Shown here: piece after piece, positions 45,369 through 53,479 of the stretch | Position numbering within the stretch: the stretch's first letter is position 1 | How the letters are laid out: each line of letters opens with the position of its first letter | Assembly: GCF_000518265.1 (NCBI RefSeq) | Contig: NZ_JADG01000009.1 | Coordinates: 248,001-312,000, forward strand | From: Actinomadura oligospora ATCC 43269 | Lineage (GTDB): Bacteria; Actinomycetota; Actinomycetes; Streptosporangiales; Streptosporangiaceae | Direction of reading: 5' to 3' | DNA: 64,000 bases | The notes under the pieces: model-generated | What the model saw: the letters and a program-made list of their open reading frames with translations, nothing else | Databases searched by the model: none | What the model was told of the DNA's origin: nothing | Position numbers and translations under genes: made by a program

Positions 45369-46238
45369 CTAGGCGTCCGCGTCGTTCTTGCGGGCCAGGG
45401 CCATCTCGGTGACGCGGGCGGCGGCGTCCCTCGCGGACATGCCCCGTCCGACCGCCAGGCCGAGCAGGTAGGCCGTCAGCGGCGCCGCGGGACGGGCCAC
45501 GCCGTGCGCCACGTCCCGCGCCAGATCCAGGACCAGGTCACGGTCCATGTCGGCGCGCTCGACGCCGAGCTCCAGGCACACCGCCTCGATCCACTCCTCC
45601 AGCACCGTCATTTCCTCCTTCACCGGATCCCGGCTCCGATCGTACGGGCCGGACGCGGCCCGGCCGGCCTCGGCCAGCGCCTCCGGGGTGTCGCAGTCGA
45701 ACCACGGCGGCCGGTCCCCCGCGTCCCTGACCGAGACCGCGAGCGGACGCAGCGCCCGCAGCACTCCGCGCAGCCGCTGACCCTCGTAGCGGTCGAGCGC
45801 CCGCCGGAGAGCCGCCGTCCGCCACACCCCGGTGAGCCACTGGGAGCGGCCCTCGTCGTCCACGAACACCGCTCCGTCCGCGTCGGCGCGCCGCGCCGCG
45901 CCGAGGAGCCCGGTGACGTGTTCCGGACGGAGAAACGGCAGGTCGGCGGCCAGCAGCGCCGTCCACGGGGCGCGGACTTCGGCGAACCCGGCACGCAGCG
46001 CCGGAACGGGTCCGGAACCCGGCGGGTCTTCGCGGACGTACGTCGCGTGCGGCAGATCCGGATGCTGGGGGCCGACCACCACGACGCGTCCGGCGGCCTC
46101 GACCGCGCGTGCCGTCAACACCAGCAGCGGCGTCCCGCCGACCTTCATCGCGGGCTTGTCGGCCCCGCCCAACCGGCGCGCCAGGCCGCCCGCCAGCAGG
46201 ATCGCGTCGAACGCCGGCGGCGCGGCGTCACTCGTCAT
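45369..46238 (-). CDS. MobA-like nucleotidyltransferase fused to DUF6457
   Basis: 289 residues. The first 190 are a nucleotidyltransferase of the MobA type (FDAILLAGGLARRLGGADKP with the GGxxxRxGxxK core, LLAADLPFLRPEHV as metal-binding DxP, DDEGRSQWLTGVWRT). MobA attaches GMP to molybdopterin. The remaining 80 are helical (MTVLEEWIEAVCLELGVERA, DLARDVAHGVARPAAPLTAY), matching DUF6457. The ATG at 46238 overlaps the DUF3467 gene by 11 bases. Together with moaA and the YdeP-like enzyme it forms a molybdenum cofactor neighbourhood. Confidence 0.85.
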   Translation of the reverse strand: MTSDAAPPAFDAILLAGGLARRLGGADKPAMKVGGTPLLVLTARAVEAAGRVVVVGPQHPDLPHATYVREDPPGSGPVPALRAGFAEVRAPWTALLAADLPFLRPEHVTGLLGAARRADADGAVFVDDEGRSQWLTGVWRTAALRRALDRYEGQRLRGVLRALRPLAVSVRDAGDRPPWFDCDTPEALAEAGRAASGPYDRSRDPVKEEMTVLEEWIEAVCLELGVERADMDRDLVLDLARDVAHGVARPAAPLTAYLLGLAVGRGMSARDAAARVTEMALARKNDADA

Positions 46239-46536
46239 GCGTGCCCGAGCCGCGCTCGCGCTCATAGGCGCTGAGGTTCTTCTCCAGCGCCCGCATCAGC
46301 TCCCACACCTGCCCCGGCGGGATCCGGACGCGCGCGACCACGCGGGCGGGAACGTGCACGTACCGCTCGCCGGTCGCCCGGTCCTCGGCGACCTCGGGCG
46401 GACGCACCTCCGTGGCGAAGTCCAGGACGAAACTGTCCTGGGCCCGCCAGACCGAGGCGAACCCGGCGAACGCGCCGACCTCCTCGTCGGGCGGGACGGT
46501 GATCTCGACACGGGTGTCCAGCGGCTCGTCCGTCAC
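46228..46536 (-). CDS. DUF3467 family protein
   Basis: 102 residues from the GTG at 46536. It matches the DUF3467 pattern: an Ile/Val-rich strand start (VEITVPPDEEVGAFAGFASV), then a conserved SFVLDFATEVRP, and PARVVARVRIPPGQVWELMR. The function is unknown. The start lacks a strong ribosome site. It overlaps the MobA-like gene by 11 bases and follows moaA by 82 bases on the same strand, so it may belong to one transcript with them. Confidence 0.8.
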   Translation of the reverse strand: MTDEPLDTRVEITVPPDEEVGAFAGFASVWRAQDSFVLDFATEVRPPEVAEDRATGERYVHVPARVVARVRIPPGQVWELMRALEKNLSAYERERGSGTHDE

Positions 46537-46618
46537 CCCGCCATCGTCGCACGCCCCCCACACCCGCCCACGACGCCTCCCGGCGGCCAAACGATCAGCC
46601 CCGCAAGACCACCGGCGG

Positions 46619-47608
46619 TCAGCCGCCGATCGCGGACATCGGACGGGCCGGCTGCAGGAACGACGGGTCGTCGATGCCGTGGCCCGCGCGCTTGCGCGCC
46701 ACGGCGGCCCGCCACCGCTCGGCCAGGACGTCGTCGGAGGCGCCCTCGCGCAGGGCGTCCCGCAGGTTGGACTCCTCGGTCGCGAACAGGCAGTTGCGGA
46801 TCTGGCCGTCCGCCGTCAGCCTGACCCGGTCGCACGCCCCGCAGAACGGCCGCGTCACCGACCCGATCACGCCCACCGTGTCCGGGCCGCCGTCCACCAG
46901 GAACGACTCCGCGGGGGCGCTGCCGCGCCCGACGGCGTCCTCCGGGGTCAGCGTGAACGCCTCACCGAGCCGGGCGAGGATCTCGTCCGCCGTGATCATG
47001 TCGTCGCGGTTCCAGCCGCGCTGGGCGTCCAGCGGCATCTGCTCGATGAACCGCAGGCGGTAACCCTGCTCGAGGCACCAGCGCAGCAGCGGGACGGCCT
47101 CGTGGTCGTTCACCCCCCGCATCAGCACCGCGTTCACCTTCACCGGCAGCAGACCCGCGTCACGCGCGGCGGCGAGCCCCGCCAGGACGTCCGGCAGCCG
47201 GTCCCTGTGCGCGAGCCTCTTGAACGTCTCGCGGTCGAGGGTGTCGAGCGACACGTTCACCCGGTCGAGCCCGGCGTCCGCGAGCGGCCCCGCCAGCCGG
47301 GCCAGGCCGATCGCGTTCGTCGTCAGCGACACCCGCGGACGCGGCGACATCTCCACCGTCCGGCGCACCAGATCGGGCAGGCCCCGGCGCAGCAGCGGCT
47401 CACCGCCGGTGAACCTGACCTCGGCGATCCCGAGCCGCTCCACCCCGATCCGGACGAGCCGGACCACCTCGTCGTCGGTCAGCAGCTCCGGTTTCGGCAG
47501 CCATTCCAGACCCTCCGCCGGCATGCAGTACGAACAGCGCAGATTGCACCGGTCGGTGAGGGAGACCCGCAGGTCCGTCGCGGTCCGACCGAAGCTGTCG
47601 ACCAGCAC
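46619..47608 (-). CDS. moaA: GTP 3',8-cyclase (molybdenum cofactor step 1)
   Basis: 329 residues, a radical SAM enzyme that converts GTP to the precursor of cyclic pyranopterin. The SAM cluster Cys21, Cys25, Cys28 is in DRCNLRCSYCMP, and GGEPLLR follows. The second 4Fe-4S cluster is in FCGACDRVRLTADGQIRNC. The protein ends in Gly-Gly (SAIGG), as MoaA should. The start is likely the ATG at 47608. It leads the leftward moaA > DUF3467 > MobA-like set. MoaC, MoaD and MoaE are not in the window. Confidence 0.96.
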   Translation of the reverse strand: MLVDSFGRTATDLRVSLTDRCNLRCSYCMPAEGLEWLPKPELLTDDEVVRLVRIGVERLGIAEVRFTGGEPLLRRGLPDLVRRTVEMSPRPRVSLTTNAIGLARLAGPLADAGLDRVNVSLDTLDRETFKRLAHRDRLPDVLAGLAAARDAGLLPVKVNAVLMRGVNDHEAVPLLRWCLEQGYRLRFIEQMPLDAQRGWNRDDMITADEILARLGEAFTLTPEDAVGRGSAPAESFLVDGGPDTVGVIGSVTRPFCGACDRVRLTADGQIRNCLFATEESNLRDALREGASDDVLAERWRAAVARKRAGHGIDDPSFLQPARPMSAIGG

Positions 47609-47753
47609 GGGCGCCCCTTCCTGCCGTTCGAACGTCTGGACGGTCCAGCCTATTGCGCCGTTTGACGATCTCGCGCACCGCGGGAGACGGTATCCGCGCG
47701 ATCATCGGCCCCCGCATCCGGCCTCCCCCGGACGTCCACCACCCGGAGGTTCC

Positions 47754-48575
47754 ATGCCCGCCGCCCGCCAGTGGGAGTTCGCCGGAACGCACGGCGCCGT
47801 CACGGCCCACATCTGGCCTCACGACACCCCCCGCTACGCCGCCGTCCTCGTCCACGGCTACGGCGAGCACCTCGGACGCTACGACCACGTCGCCGCCGCC
47901 CTCCACGAGCACGGCGCCGTCGTCTGCGGCCCCGACCACGCCGGACACGGCCTCTCCGCGGGCGACCGCGTCCTCGTCCGCGACGTGGACGACCTGGTCG
48001 CCGACCTCCACACCGTCGTCGAATCCGCCCGCGAGGACCTGCCCGGCGTCCCCGTCGTCATGATCGGCCACTCCTTGGGCGGCCTCATCGCCACCCGCTA
48101 CGCCCAGCTCCACGGCGACCGGCTCACCGCGCTCGTCCTCTCCGGGCCCGTCCTCGGCCGCTGGGACTCCCTCGCCGCCCTGCGCGACCTCGACGAGATC
48201 CCCGACGTCCCCATCGACGTCTCCACACTCTCCCGCGACCCCGGGGTCGGCCGGGCCTACGCCGCCGACCCCCTCGTCTGGCACGGCCCGTTCAAGCCCG
48301 CGACCGTCCGGGGCCTCCTCGCCTCCATCGAGACCGTGAACGCCCACGGCACCCTCGGCGACCTGCCCGTCCTCTGGCTCCACGGCGAGGACGACCCGCT
48401 CGTCCCGGTCTCCGGCACCCGCGTCGGCATCGACGCCGTCCGCGGCGCCGACCTCACCTCCCGGCTCTACCCGGGAGCCCGCCACGAGATCTTCAACGAG
48501 ACCAACCGCGACGAGGTCCTCGCCGACGTCACCACCGCCATCGACGCCTGGCTCGCACCCCCGCCCCCTCGCTGA
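47754..48575 (+). CDS. Alpha/beta hydrolase, monoacylglycerol-lipase-like
   Basis: 273 residues. Catalytic elements: VLVHGYGEHLGRYDHVA (oxyanion), GPDHAGHGLSAG, nucleophile elbow MIGHSLGGLIATRYAQ, acid in LWLHGEDDPLVPV and His in YPGARHEIFNE. These together are typical of the bacterial monoglyceride lipase / lysophospholipase group. There is no signal peptide, so it acts in the cytosol. The ATG at 47754 has CGGAGG upstream. The MerR-type regulator gene follows 75 bases later in the same direction. Confidence 0.88.
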   Translation: MPAARQWEFAGTHGAVTAHIWPHDTPRYAAVLVHGYGEHLGRYDHVAAALHEHGAVVCGPDHAGHGLSAGDRVLVRDVDDLVADLHTVVESAREDLPGVPVVMIGHSLGGLIATRYAQLHGDRLTALVLSGPVLGRWDSLAALRDLDEIPDVPIDVSTLSRDPGVGRAYAADPLVWHGPFKPATVRGLLASIETVNAHGTLGDLPVLWLHGEDDPLVPVSGTRVGIDAVRGADLTSRLYPGARHEIFNETNRDEVLADVTTAIDAWLAPPPPR

Positions 48576-48609
48576 CCGCCACCCCGCCCGTACCGGGTGA
48601 GGAGCGTTC

Positions 48610-48640
48610 TTGACCCTCACACCGTGTCAGCCGCTGGACT
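48610..48640 (+). promoter_or_regulatory. MerR-type promoter with 19-base spacer and dyad
   Basis: TTGACC (48610-48615) and a poor -10 TGGACT (48635-48640) are 19 bases apart, the long spacer typical of MerR-activated promoters. Between them lies the dyad CTCACAC-C-GTGTCAG (48616-48630, 6 of 7 positions symmetric). The MerR-type gene at 48651 is probably autoregulated. Confidence 0.5.
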
Positions 48641-48650
48641 CGGAGACACC

Positions 48651-49463
48651 ATGTTCACCATCGGAGATTTCGCCCGGCACGGCCGCGTTTCGGTCAGGAT
48701 GCTGCGCCACTACGACGCGCTCGGACTGCTCCGTCCCGCGCGGGTGGACCCGGGCAGCGGGTACCGGCACTACCAGGCCGGACAGCTGGCCCGGCTCAAC
48801 CGCCTCATCGCGCTCAAGGAGCTCGGGTTCACGCTCCAGCAGGTGCGGCAGATCCTCGACGACCAGGTCACCACCGAGGAACTGCGGGCCATGCTCCGGC
48901 TGCGGCGCGCCGAACTCGAGGCCGCCATGACGGCCGCGGCGGCCCGGCTCGTCCAGGTCGAGGCGAGACTCCGGTCGATCGAAAGGGAGGGCCAGATGCC
49001 CACCGAGGACATCGTGGTCAAGAGCCTGCCGAAGCTGCGGGTCGCGGAGGTGTCGGGCGTGACGTCGGGCTTCGACGCCATCACACCGGTCATCCAGCCG
49101 CTCTACGAGGAACTGTTCCAGCTCCTGGAGAAGGCGGGCATCGCCCCGTCCGGACCCGGCGTCGCCTACTACGAGGACGCGCCCGACGGCGGCGTGCTCA
49201 TCCACGCCGGCATCGAGGTCACCGCGCCGCTCACGGACGACGGCCGCCTCCGGGTCGTGGAACTGCCGCCCATCGAGCAGGCCGCCACCGTCCTGCACCG
49301 CGGCTCCCCCGAAGAGATGCTGCCGACCGTCCAGGCCCTCGGACGCTGGATCGAGGCGAACGGCCACCGCTCCACCGGCTACCCCAGGGAGATCTCCCTG
49401 GAATGCCCCGGAAGCCGCGGCGACTGGCTGACCGAACTCCAGGAGCCCATCGCCTCGGCCTGA
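48651..49463 (+). CDS. MerR-family regulator with GyrI-like effector domain
   Basis: 270 residues. The MerR helix-turn-helix is MFTIGDFARHGRVSVRMLRH with the wing SGYRHYQAGQLARLNRLIAL, and a coiled coil at about 80-120 follows. The rest is a GyrI-like (BmrR-type) ligand pocket (VAYYEDAPDGGVLIHAGIEV, then an AATVLHRGSPEEM segment). Such proteins sense cationic or aromatic drugs and activate efflux genes by untwisting a 19-base-spaced promoter. CGGAG precedes the ATG at 48651. No obvious target gene follows, as the next genes read leftward. Confidence 0.9.
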   Translation: MFTIGDFARHGRVSVRMLRHYDALGLLRPARVDPGSGYRHYQAGQLARLNRLIALKELGFTLQQVRQILDDQVTTEELRAMLRLRRAELEAAMTAAAARLVQVEARLRSIEREGQMPTEDIVVKSLPKLRVAEVSGVTSGFDAITPVIQPLYEELFQLLEKAGIAPSGPGVAYYEDAPDGGVLIHAGIEVTAPLTDDGRLRVVELPPIEQAATVLHRGSPEEMLPTVQALGRWIEANGHRSTGYPREISLECPGSRGDWLTELQEPIASA

Positions 49464-49481
49464 CCGCTCGGACGAGCCGGT

Positions 49482-49513
49482 CAGCGCTTCAGCGCTTCAG
49501 CGCTTCAGCGCCT
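49482..49513. repeat. 8-bp tandem repeat at a gene end
   Basis: CAGCGCTT occurs three times in a row (49482-49505), followed by the variant CAGCGCCT. It covers the last codons and stop of the leftward gene at 49497. Slippage could alter the last two or three residues. Confidence 0.8.
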
Positions 49514-50306
49514 CGGCCCGGTCCCAGACCAAGGGCCGCAGGAACTCGGGCTCGACCGGCTCGTCCAGCCCGGCCAGCACCTCCGCGCGCGCACGCCGGG
49601 CGACCGACACATCCCGGCGAAAGTCGCGGAACACCTGAACCTCACCGGACGCATAGTGCGCACCCGATCCCAGGTAGGAGTAGTCCATGCCGTGAAGGTG
49701 CGGGTCGAGCCCACCGGACAGGACGGCCCACTCCCGCATCTCGTTCGGCGACTGAAGGCGCAACACGACCAGGCCGTTCAGGTTCTCGACACGGCCGCGC
49801 ATCGGATCGTCCCGATCCTCGTTCCGCGTGAACCACGCCCTGGAATCGTCCAGTGCCGCGTCCAGGCCGTGCGTGTGCCAACGGACCGTGCCGTCCGGCG
49901 CGGACGGGAACGGAAGGCGCGCCTTCAGCGCACGCGCGTGCCGGGCGGTGAACGGCGTGTCCCACCCCGGCACCAGGACGATCCGGTCGGCCGGATCACC
50001 GTCGAACGGCGTGGTGGTGATGAACTCGCGATCGATCACCACCAGCGTCCCCGGCCGCGACTGGTACGACAGCCCCCACAGCAGCCGTCCCAGCACCCGC
50101 GCCCCATGCCGGTCCGACAGCACATGCCACGTGTCGTGGAACAGGTTCGCGCTGAACCGCACCGCCGTCCCCGGACGCAGCGACACGACCGTGTGAGGAC
50201 GACCCGCCAGGCGCACCGCGCGGCGGTGCAGCTTCATACCGTCCTCGGCCGACCGCGCGGTCGCGGGCCGCTGCCTGCGGCGGGCCGTCCTCACCGACAT
50301 CCCCAC
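49497..50306 (-). CDS. Unknown protein translated with rtcB
   Basis: 269 residues from a GTG at 50306, one base after the rtcB stop, with AAGGG 6 bases upstream, so it is translationally coupled to rtcB. An ATG at 50237 (GAGGA upstream) is a possible alternative. The sequence is soluble and mixed: ARVLGRLLWGLSYQSRPGT, LVVIDREFITTTPFDGDPAD, DRIVLVPGWDTPFTARHARA, and a late GGLDPHLHGMDYSYLGSGAHY. No family was recognised. The coupling hints at a role in the RNA repair context of RtcB; this is an inference from position only. Confidence 0.65.
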   Translation of the reverse strand: MGMSVRTARRRQRPATARSAEDGMKLHRRAVRLAGRPHTVVSLRPGTAVRFSANLFHDTWHVLSDRHGARVLGRLLWGLSYQSRPGTLVVIDREFITTTPFDGDPADRIVLVPGWDTPFTARHARALKARLPFPSAPDGTVRWHTHGLDAALDDSRAWFTRNEDRDDPMRGRVENLNGLVVLRLQSPNEMREWAVLSGGLDPHLHGMDYSYLGSGAHYASGEVQVFRDFRRDVSVARRARAEVLAGLDEPVEPEFLRPLVWDRAEALKR

Positions 50307-50307
50307 A

Positions 50308-51501
50308 TCAACCCTTCACGCAGATCAGCTGACGCAGGTGCGCGACGACCTCGACGAGGTCCGTCTGCGCCTCCATCACCGACTCCAGGTCCTTGTACGC
50401 GCCCGGGATCTCGTCGAGGACGCCCCCGTCCTTCCGGCACTCGACCCCCCTGGTCTGCTCCTCCAGGTCCTGGACCGTGAAGGTCTTGCGGGCCTTGTTC
50501 CGGCTCATCCGCCGCCCCGCGCCGTGCGACGCCGAGTTGAAGGCGAGCTCGTTGCCGAGACCGCGCACGATGTACGTCCCGGTCGCCATCGACCCGGGGA
50601 TGATCCCCAGGTCGCCCTTCCCGGCGCGGATCGCGCCCTTCCGGGTGACCAGCACGTCCACGCCGCCGTAGGTCTCCTCCGCCACGTAGTTGTGGTGGCA
50701 CGAGATGACCTCGCCCCACTTGCAGCGCTTCTCCCCGAACCGCCGCGTCAGGACGTTCTGCGCGAGCGCCATCATGACCGCCCTGTTACGCCGCGCGTAC
50801 TCCTGCGCCCAGAACAGGTCGTGCCGGTACGCCTCCATCTGATCCGTCCCAGCCAGAAACACCGCAAGGTCGGAATCCGGCAGATCCTGGTTATGCGGAA
50901 GCCGCCGAGCCACCTCGACATGCCGCTCCGCAAGCTCCTTCCCAATATTCCGAGAACCGGAATGCAGAACTATCCAGATCGAACCATCATCATCCGCACA
51001 CAATTCCCAAAAGTGATTCCCCGACCCAAGTGAGGCAATTTGGACACGAGCCTTGCCGAAACGGCTCTGCACGGCCGGATGCAGGCTTTCGAAGTCCTTC
51101 CAGAACTCGTACCATCCACGTTCCTTCAGCCCTGGAACACCGGACGGATCCACCGGCTCCTTGTGGGCCGCACGGCCGACCGGGATGGTCGCTTCGATGC
51201 GACGCCGAATTCCCGCCAGGTCATCCGGCATGTCCTCAACCGTCAGGGTCGACTTCACCGCCGTCATCCCGCAGCCGATGTCCACACCGACGGCGGCCGG
51301 CGACACCGCGTCCCGCATCGCGATGACCGAACCGACGGTGGCCCCCTTGCCGTAATGAACGTCCGGCATGACGGCCAGGCCTTCCACCCACGGCAGCCCC
51401 GAAACGTTCCGCAGCTGCTCGAGCGCCTGATCCTCGACGGTGGACGGGTCCGCCCACATCCGGATCGGAACGCGCTCACCCTTCAACTCCTGATACGGCA
51501 C
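50308..51501 (-). CDS. rtcB: RNA-splicing ligase RtcB
   Basis: 397 residues. RtcB joins RNA 2',3'-cyclic phosphate or 3'-phosphate ends to 5'-OH ends using GTP and Mn2+. All sites are visible: DVHYGKG (47-53), VGVDIGCGMT with Cys77, SLGSGNHF (157-164), LHSGSRNIG (179-187), CHHN (268-271) and SHGAGR (325-330), whose His326 matches the guanylylated His. No intein interrupts it. GC content falls to about 50% over roughly 50930-51130 (residues 124-190) against about 70% elsewhere in the gene. A LAGLIDADG gene is divergent from it and an unknown gene is coupled to its stop. Confidence 0.96.
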   Translation of the reverse strand: MPYQELKGERVPIRMWADPSTVEDQALEQLRNVSGLPWVEGLAVMPDVHYGKGATVGSVIAMRDAVSPAAVGVDIGCGMTAVKSTLTVEDMPDDLAGIRRRIEATIPVGRAAHKEPVDPSGVPGLKERGWYEFWKDFESLHPAVQSRFGKARVQIASLGSGNHFWELCADDDGSIWIVLHSGSRNIGKELAERHVEVARRLPHNQDLPDSDLAVFLAGTDQMEAYRHDLFWAQEYARRNRAVMMALAQNVLTRRFGEKRCKWGEVISCHHNYVAEETYGGVDVLVTRKGAIRAGKGDLGIIPGSMATGTYIVRGLGNELAFNSASHGAGRRMSRNKARKTFTVQDLEEQTRGVECRKDGGVLDEIPGAYKDLESVMEAQTDLVEVVAHLRQLICVKG

Positions 51502-51738
51502 CGCGTGCCCCTCTCCGACCTTGATAGTGAAACGAACCGGGGACTATGACGCCAGATCACCACATTCCGGTTCAACTCATTTTTGGTTGCCACCGACCGA
51601 GCCAGACCCTCGTCACTCAGAGCAACTGAATACTTGCCTCCCGTTACCCCAATTTCGGCTCGGCGACGCTCCGCGTCGCGTAACAATCAATCCATGGGTC
51701 GAACTGAGGTTCGACAGATGCACTTCGAAAGGAGGGCG

Positions 51739-52806
51739 ATGACACCCCCGGAATGCTCCGATCACCACTGCACCAGGCCGGCCAAGGCTCGGGGCATGTG
51801 CGACCGCCACTACAAGCGATGGGCGAGGGTGACCCCGAAAGCCTCACGCCCCCCGGCCCGCCTCGGGCGGCCGTCGAGGGAGATCGATCTGGACCGCGCT
51901 CGTCGCACCTTCGATCTCGAGCTCCCAGAGATGGCCTATCTGTTCGGATTCCTTCAGACGGACGGAAACCTCTCCACCATGTCGCGAGGCCGAGGACGCG
52001 TCTCCGTCGAACTCTCACGGCGCGATCTCCCGATCCTTGAGCGCTTCCAGCAACTCGTCCCCTACCGCTCCACGATCACCTTCAGAACGCGGTCGACGAA
52101 CTTCTCCTCCCGCGAGCCCCACCATTCGGCCACCTGGCATCTCTTCGACCTGGAGGCGCGCAGCGCGCTGGAGAGCCTGGGGCTGCCCGCCGGCAAGAAG
52201 TCGGCGATCATCAAGCCGCCCGAGGTCCCGTTCAGTGAGCCGGACTATGTGCGTGCGCTCATCGACGCCGACGGGTCGGTGGGGTTCACGGGCAACGGCT
52301 ATCCGTTCGTCAGCTTCACGACGGCGAGCCCGGGCCTCAGCGCATATGTGTGCGAGAAGGTTCTCGAGGTGACCGGCGCCCACAGGACGGTCAAGCCGAA
52401 CAAGCGCGACAGCATCTACAACCTGCTCCTCACCTGCGAGCCGGCCGTCGATTTCGCTCGTTGGCTGTACTACGACGGGTGCCTCGCGCTCGAACGCAAG
52501 TACGTCAAGGCGATCGAGGTCGCCGCGTGGGTGCGTCCCGCCGGAATGAGGCAGCGATCCAGCCCCCGCCGGTGGACCCCACAGGAGGACGAGGTGGTGA
52601 TGGCGATGTCGATCGCGGAGGCGGCCGAGAAGCTCGGACGCACTGAGAGAAGTGTGAACATGCGGCGGGTTCGGCTGCGGAAGGGCACCGCTCGGACTCA
52701 CGGGAACGATGCCTCGTCCAGAAGCCTCAACGAGTGCTCAGACGCGGACGGAGTCCCTTCCCCGTCTGTTGGATCCGAGGGACGGCCGGTCGGAGCTCCT
52801 GGCTAG
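51739..52806 (+). CDS. Free-standing LAGLIDADG-type endonuclease-like protein
   Basis: 355 residues. The N-terminal C6-x4-C11-x9-C21-x2-H24 (CSDHHC, RGMCDRHYKRW) resembles a small zinc finger. Two LAGLIDADG-like motifs follow: AYLFGFLQTDGNL (catalytic Asp75) and YVRALIDADGSVGFTG (174-179). The C-terminus has a Myb/HTH-like unit (RRWTPQEDEVVMAM, EAAEKLGRTERSVNMRRVRL). No intein splicing motifs are present. The ATG at 51739 follows a strong AAGGAGG; earlier in-frame ATGs lack one. It could be a mobile endonuclease or a host-adapted regulator of the WhiA-like kind; the adjacent rtcB makes a homing role attractive but unproven. Confidence 0.8.
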   Translation: MTPPECSDHHCTRPAKARGMCDRHYKRWARVTPKASRPPARLGRPSREIDLDRARRTFDLELPEMAYLFGFLQTDGNLSTMSRGRGRVSVELSRRDLPILERFQQLVPYRSTITFRTRSTNFSSREPHHSATWHLFDLEARSALESLGLPAGKKSAIIKPPEVPFSEPDYVRALIDADGSVGFTGNGYPFVSFTTASPGLSAYVCEKVLEVTGAHRTVKPNKRDSIYNLLLTCEPAVDFARWLYYDGCLALERKYVKAIEVAAWVRPAGMRQRSSPRRWTPQEDEVVMAMSIAEAAEKLGRTERSVNMRRVRLRKGTARTHGNDASSRSLNECSDADGVPSPSVGSEGRPVGAPG

Positions 52807-53189
52807 TCGACCTGGGCGAGCTGGATGAGGTTGCCGCAGGTGTCGTCGAGGACGGCGGTGGTGACGGGGCCCATCCTGAGGGGGTCCTGGGTGAAGCGGA
52901 CGCCGAGGCCTGTGAGGCGGCGGTGCTCGGCCTGGACGTCGTCGACCGCGAAGGAGGTGGCGGGGATGCCGTCGGCGACGAGGGCGCTCTTGTAGGGCTT
53001 CACGGCGGGGTGGCCGTCGGGTTCGAGGAGGAGTTCGGTGCCTTCGGGCTGTTCGGGTGAGACGACGGTGAGCCAGCGGGCTCCGCCGACGGGGACGTCG
53101 TGCTTCTTCACGAAGCCGAGGACGTCGGTGTAGAAGGCGAGGGCCTTGGCCTGGTCGTCGACGAAGACGCTGGTGATGTTGATCCTCAT
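52803..53189 (-). CDS. VOC-family (glyoxalase/bleomycin-resistance fold) protein
   Basis: 128 residues. The beta-alpha-beta-beta-beta fold is visible as INITSVFVDDQAKALAFYTD, VLGF, RWLTVVSPEQPEGTELLLEP and a second half starting ATSFAVDDVQAEHRRLTGLG and ending DDTCGNLIQLAQVD. Family members are metalloenzymes or small-molecule binding proteins. The ATG at 53189 has CGGAGG upstream. It overlaps the ArsR-type regulator by 4 bases, so it is the regulated target in a two-gene operon. Confidence 0.9.
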   Translation of the reverse strand: MRINITSVFVDDQAKALAFYTDVLGFVKKHDVPVGGARWLTVVSPEQPEGTELLLEPDGHPAVKPYKSALVADGIPATSFAVDDVQAEHRRLTGLGVRFTQDPLRMGPVTTAVLDDTCGNLIQLAQVD

Positions 53190-53473
53190 GGCGTGTCCTC
53201 CGGGCGGTCGAGCCATCGGCGGACGATGTGCTCGAGCGGGTCGGTGTTGAGGTCGTGGAACTTGTAGCGGCCGTCGCGGCGGGCGCGGACGAGGTCCGCG
53301 GCCTCGAGGACGGCGAGGTGCTGGCTGATCGCCTGCCGCGACAGGGCGAGCCCGTGCCTGGTGATCAGGCGGGTGCAGATCTCGAACAGCGACTGCCCGT
53401 TGCGTTCGGTCAGTTCGTCCAGGATCAGCCGTCGTGTCGGGTCGGCGAGGGCCTTGAAGAGCTCGTCCTCCAC
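53186..53473 (-). CDS. ArsR/SmtB-family repressor
   Basis: 95 residues. The winged helix reads FKALADPTRRLILDELTERN, ALSRQAISQHLAVLEAADLV (recognition helix) and RRDGRYKFHDLN (wing). No CxC or other metal motif is present, so it is likely a non-metal ArsR sensor of the type often paired with VOC or START proteins. The GTG start appears leaderless, with TAACAT six bases upstream. An AGGCAAG/CTTGCCT dyad overlapping the promoter is the probable operator. Confidence 0.92.
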   Translation of the reverse strand: MEDELFKALADPTRRLILDELTERNGQSLFEICTRLITRHGLALSRQAISQHLAVLEAADLVRARRDGRYKFHDLNTDPLEHIVRRWLDRPEDTP

Positions 53474-53479
53474 TACTCC

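Noticed and set aside
50308..51501. Intein inside rtcB
   Set aside because: The frame is of normal length and all motifs are continuous.
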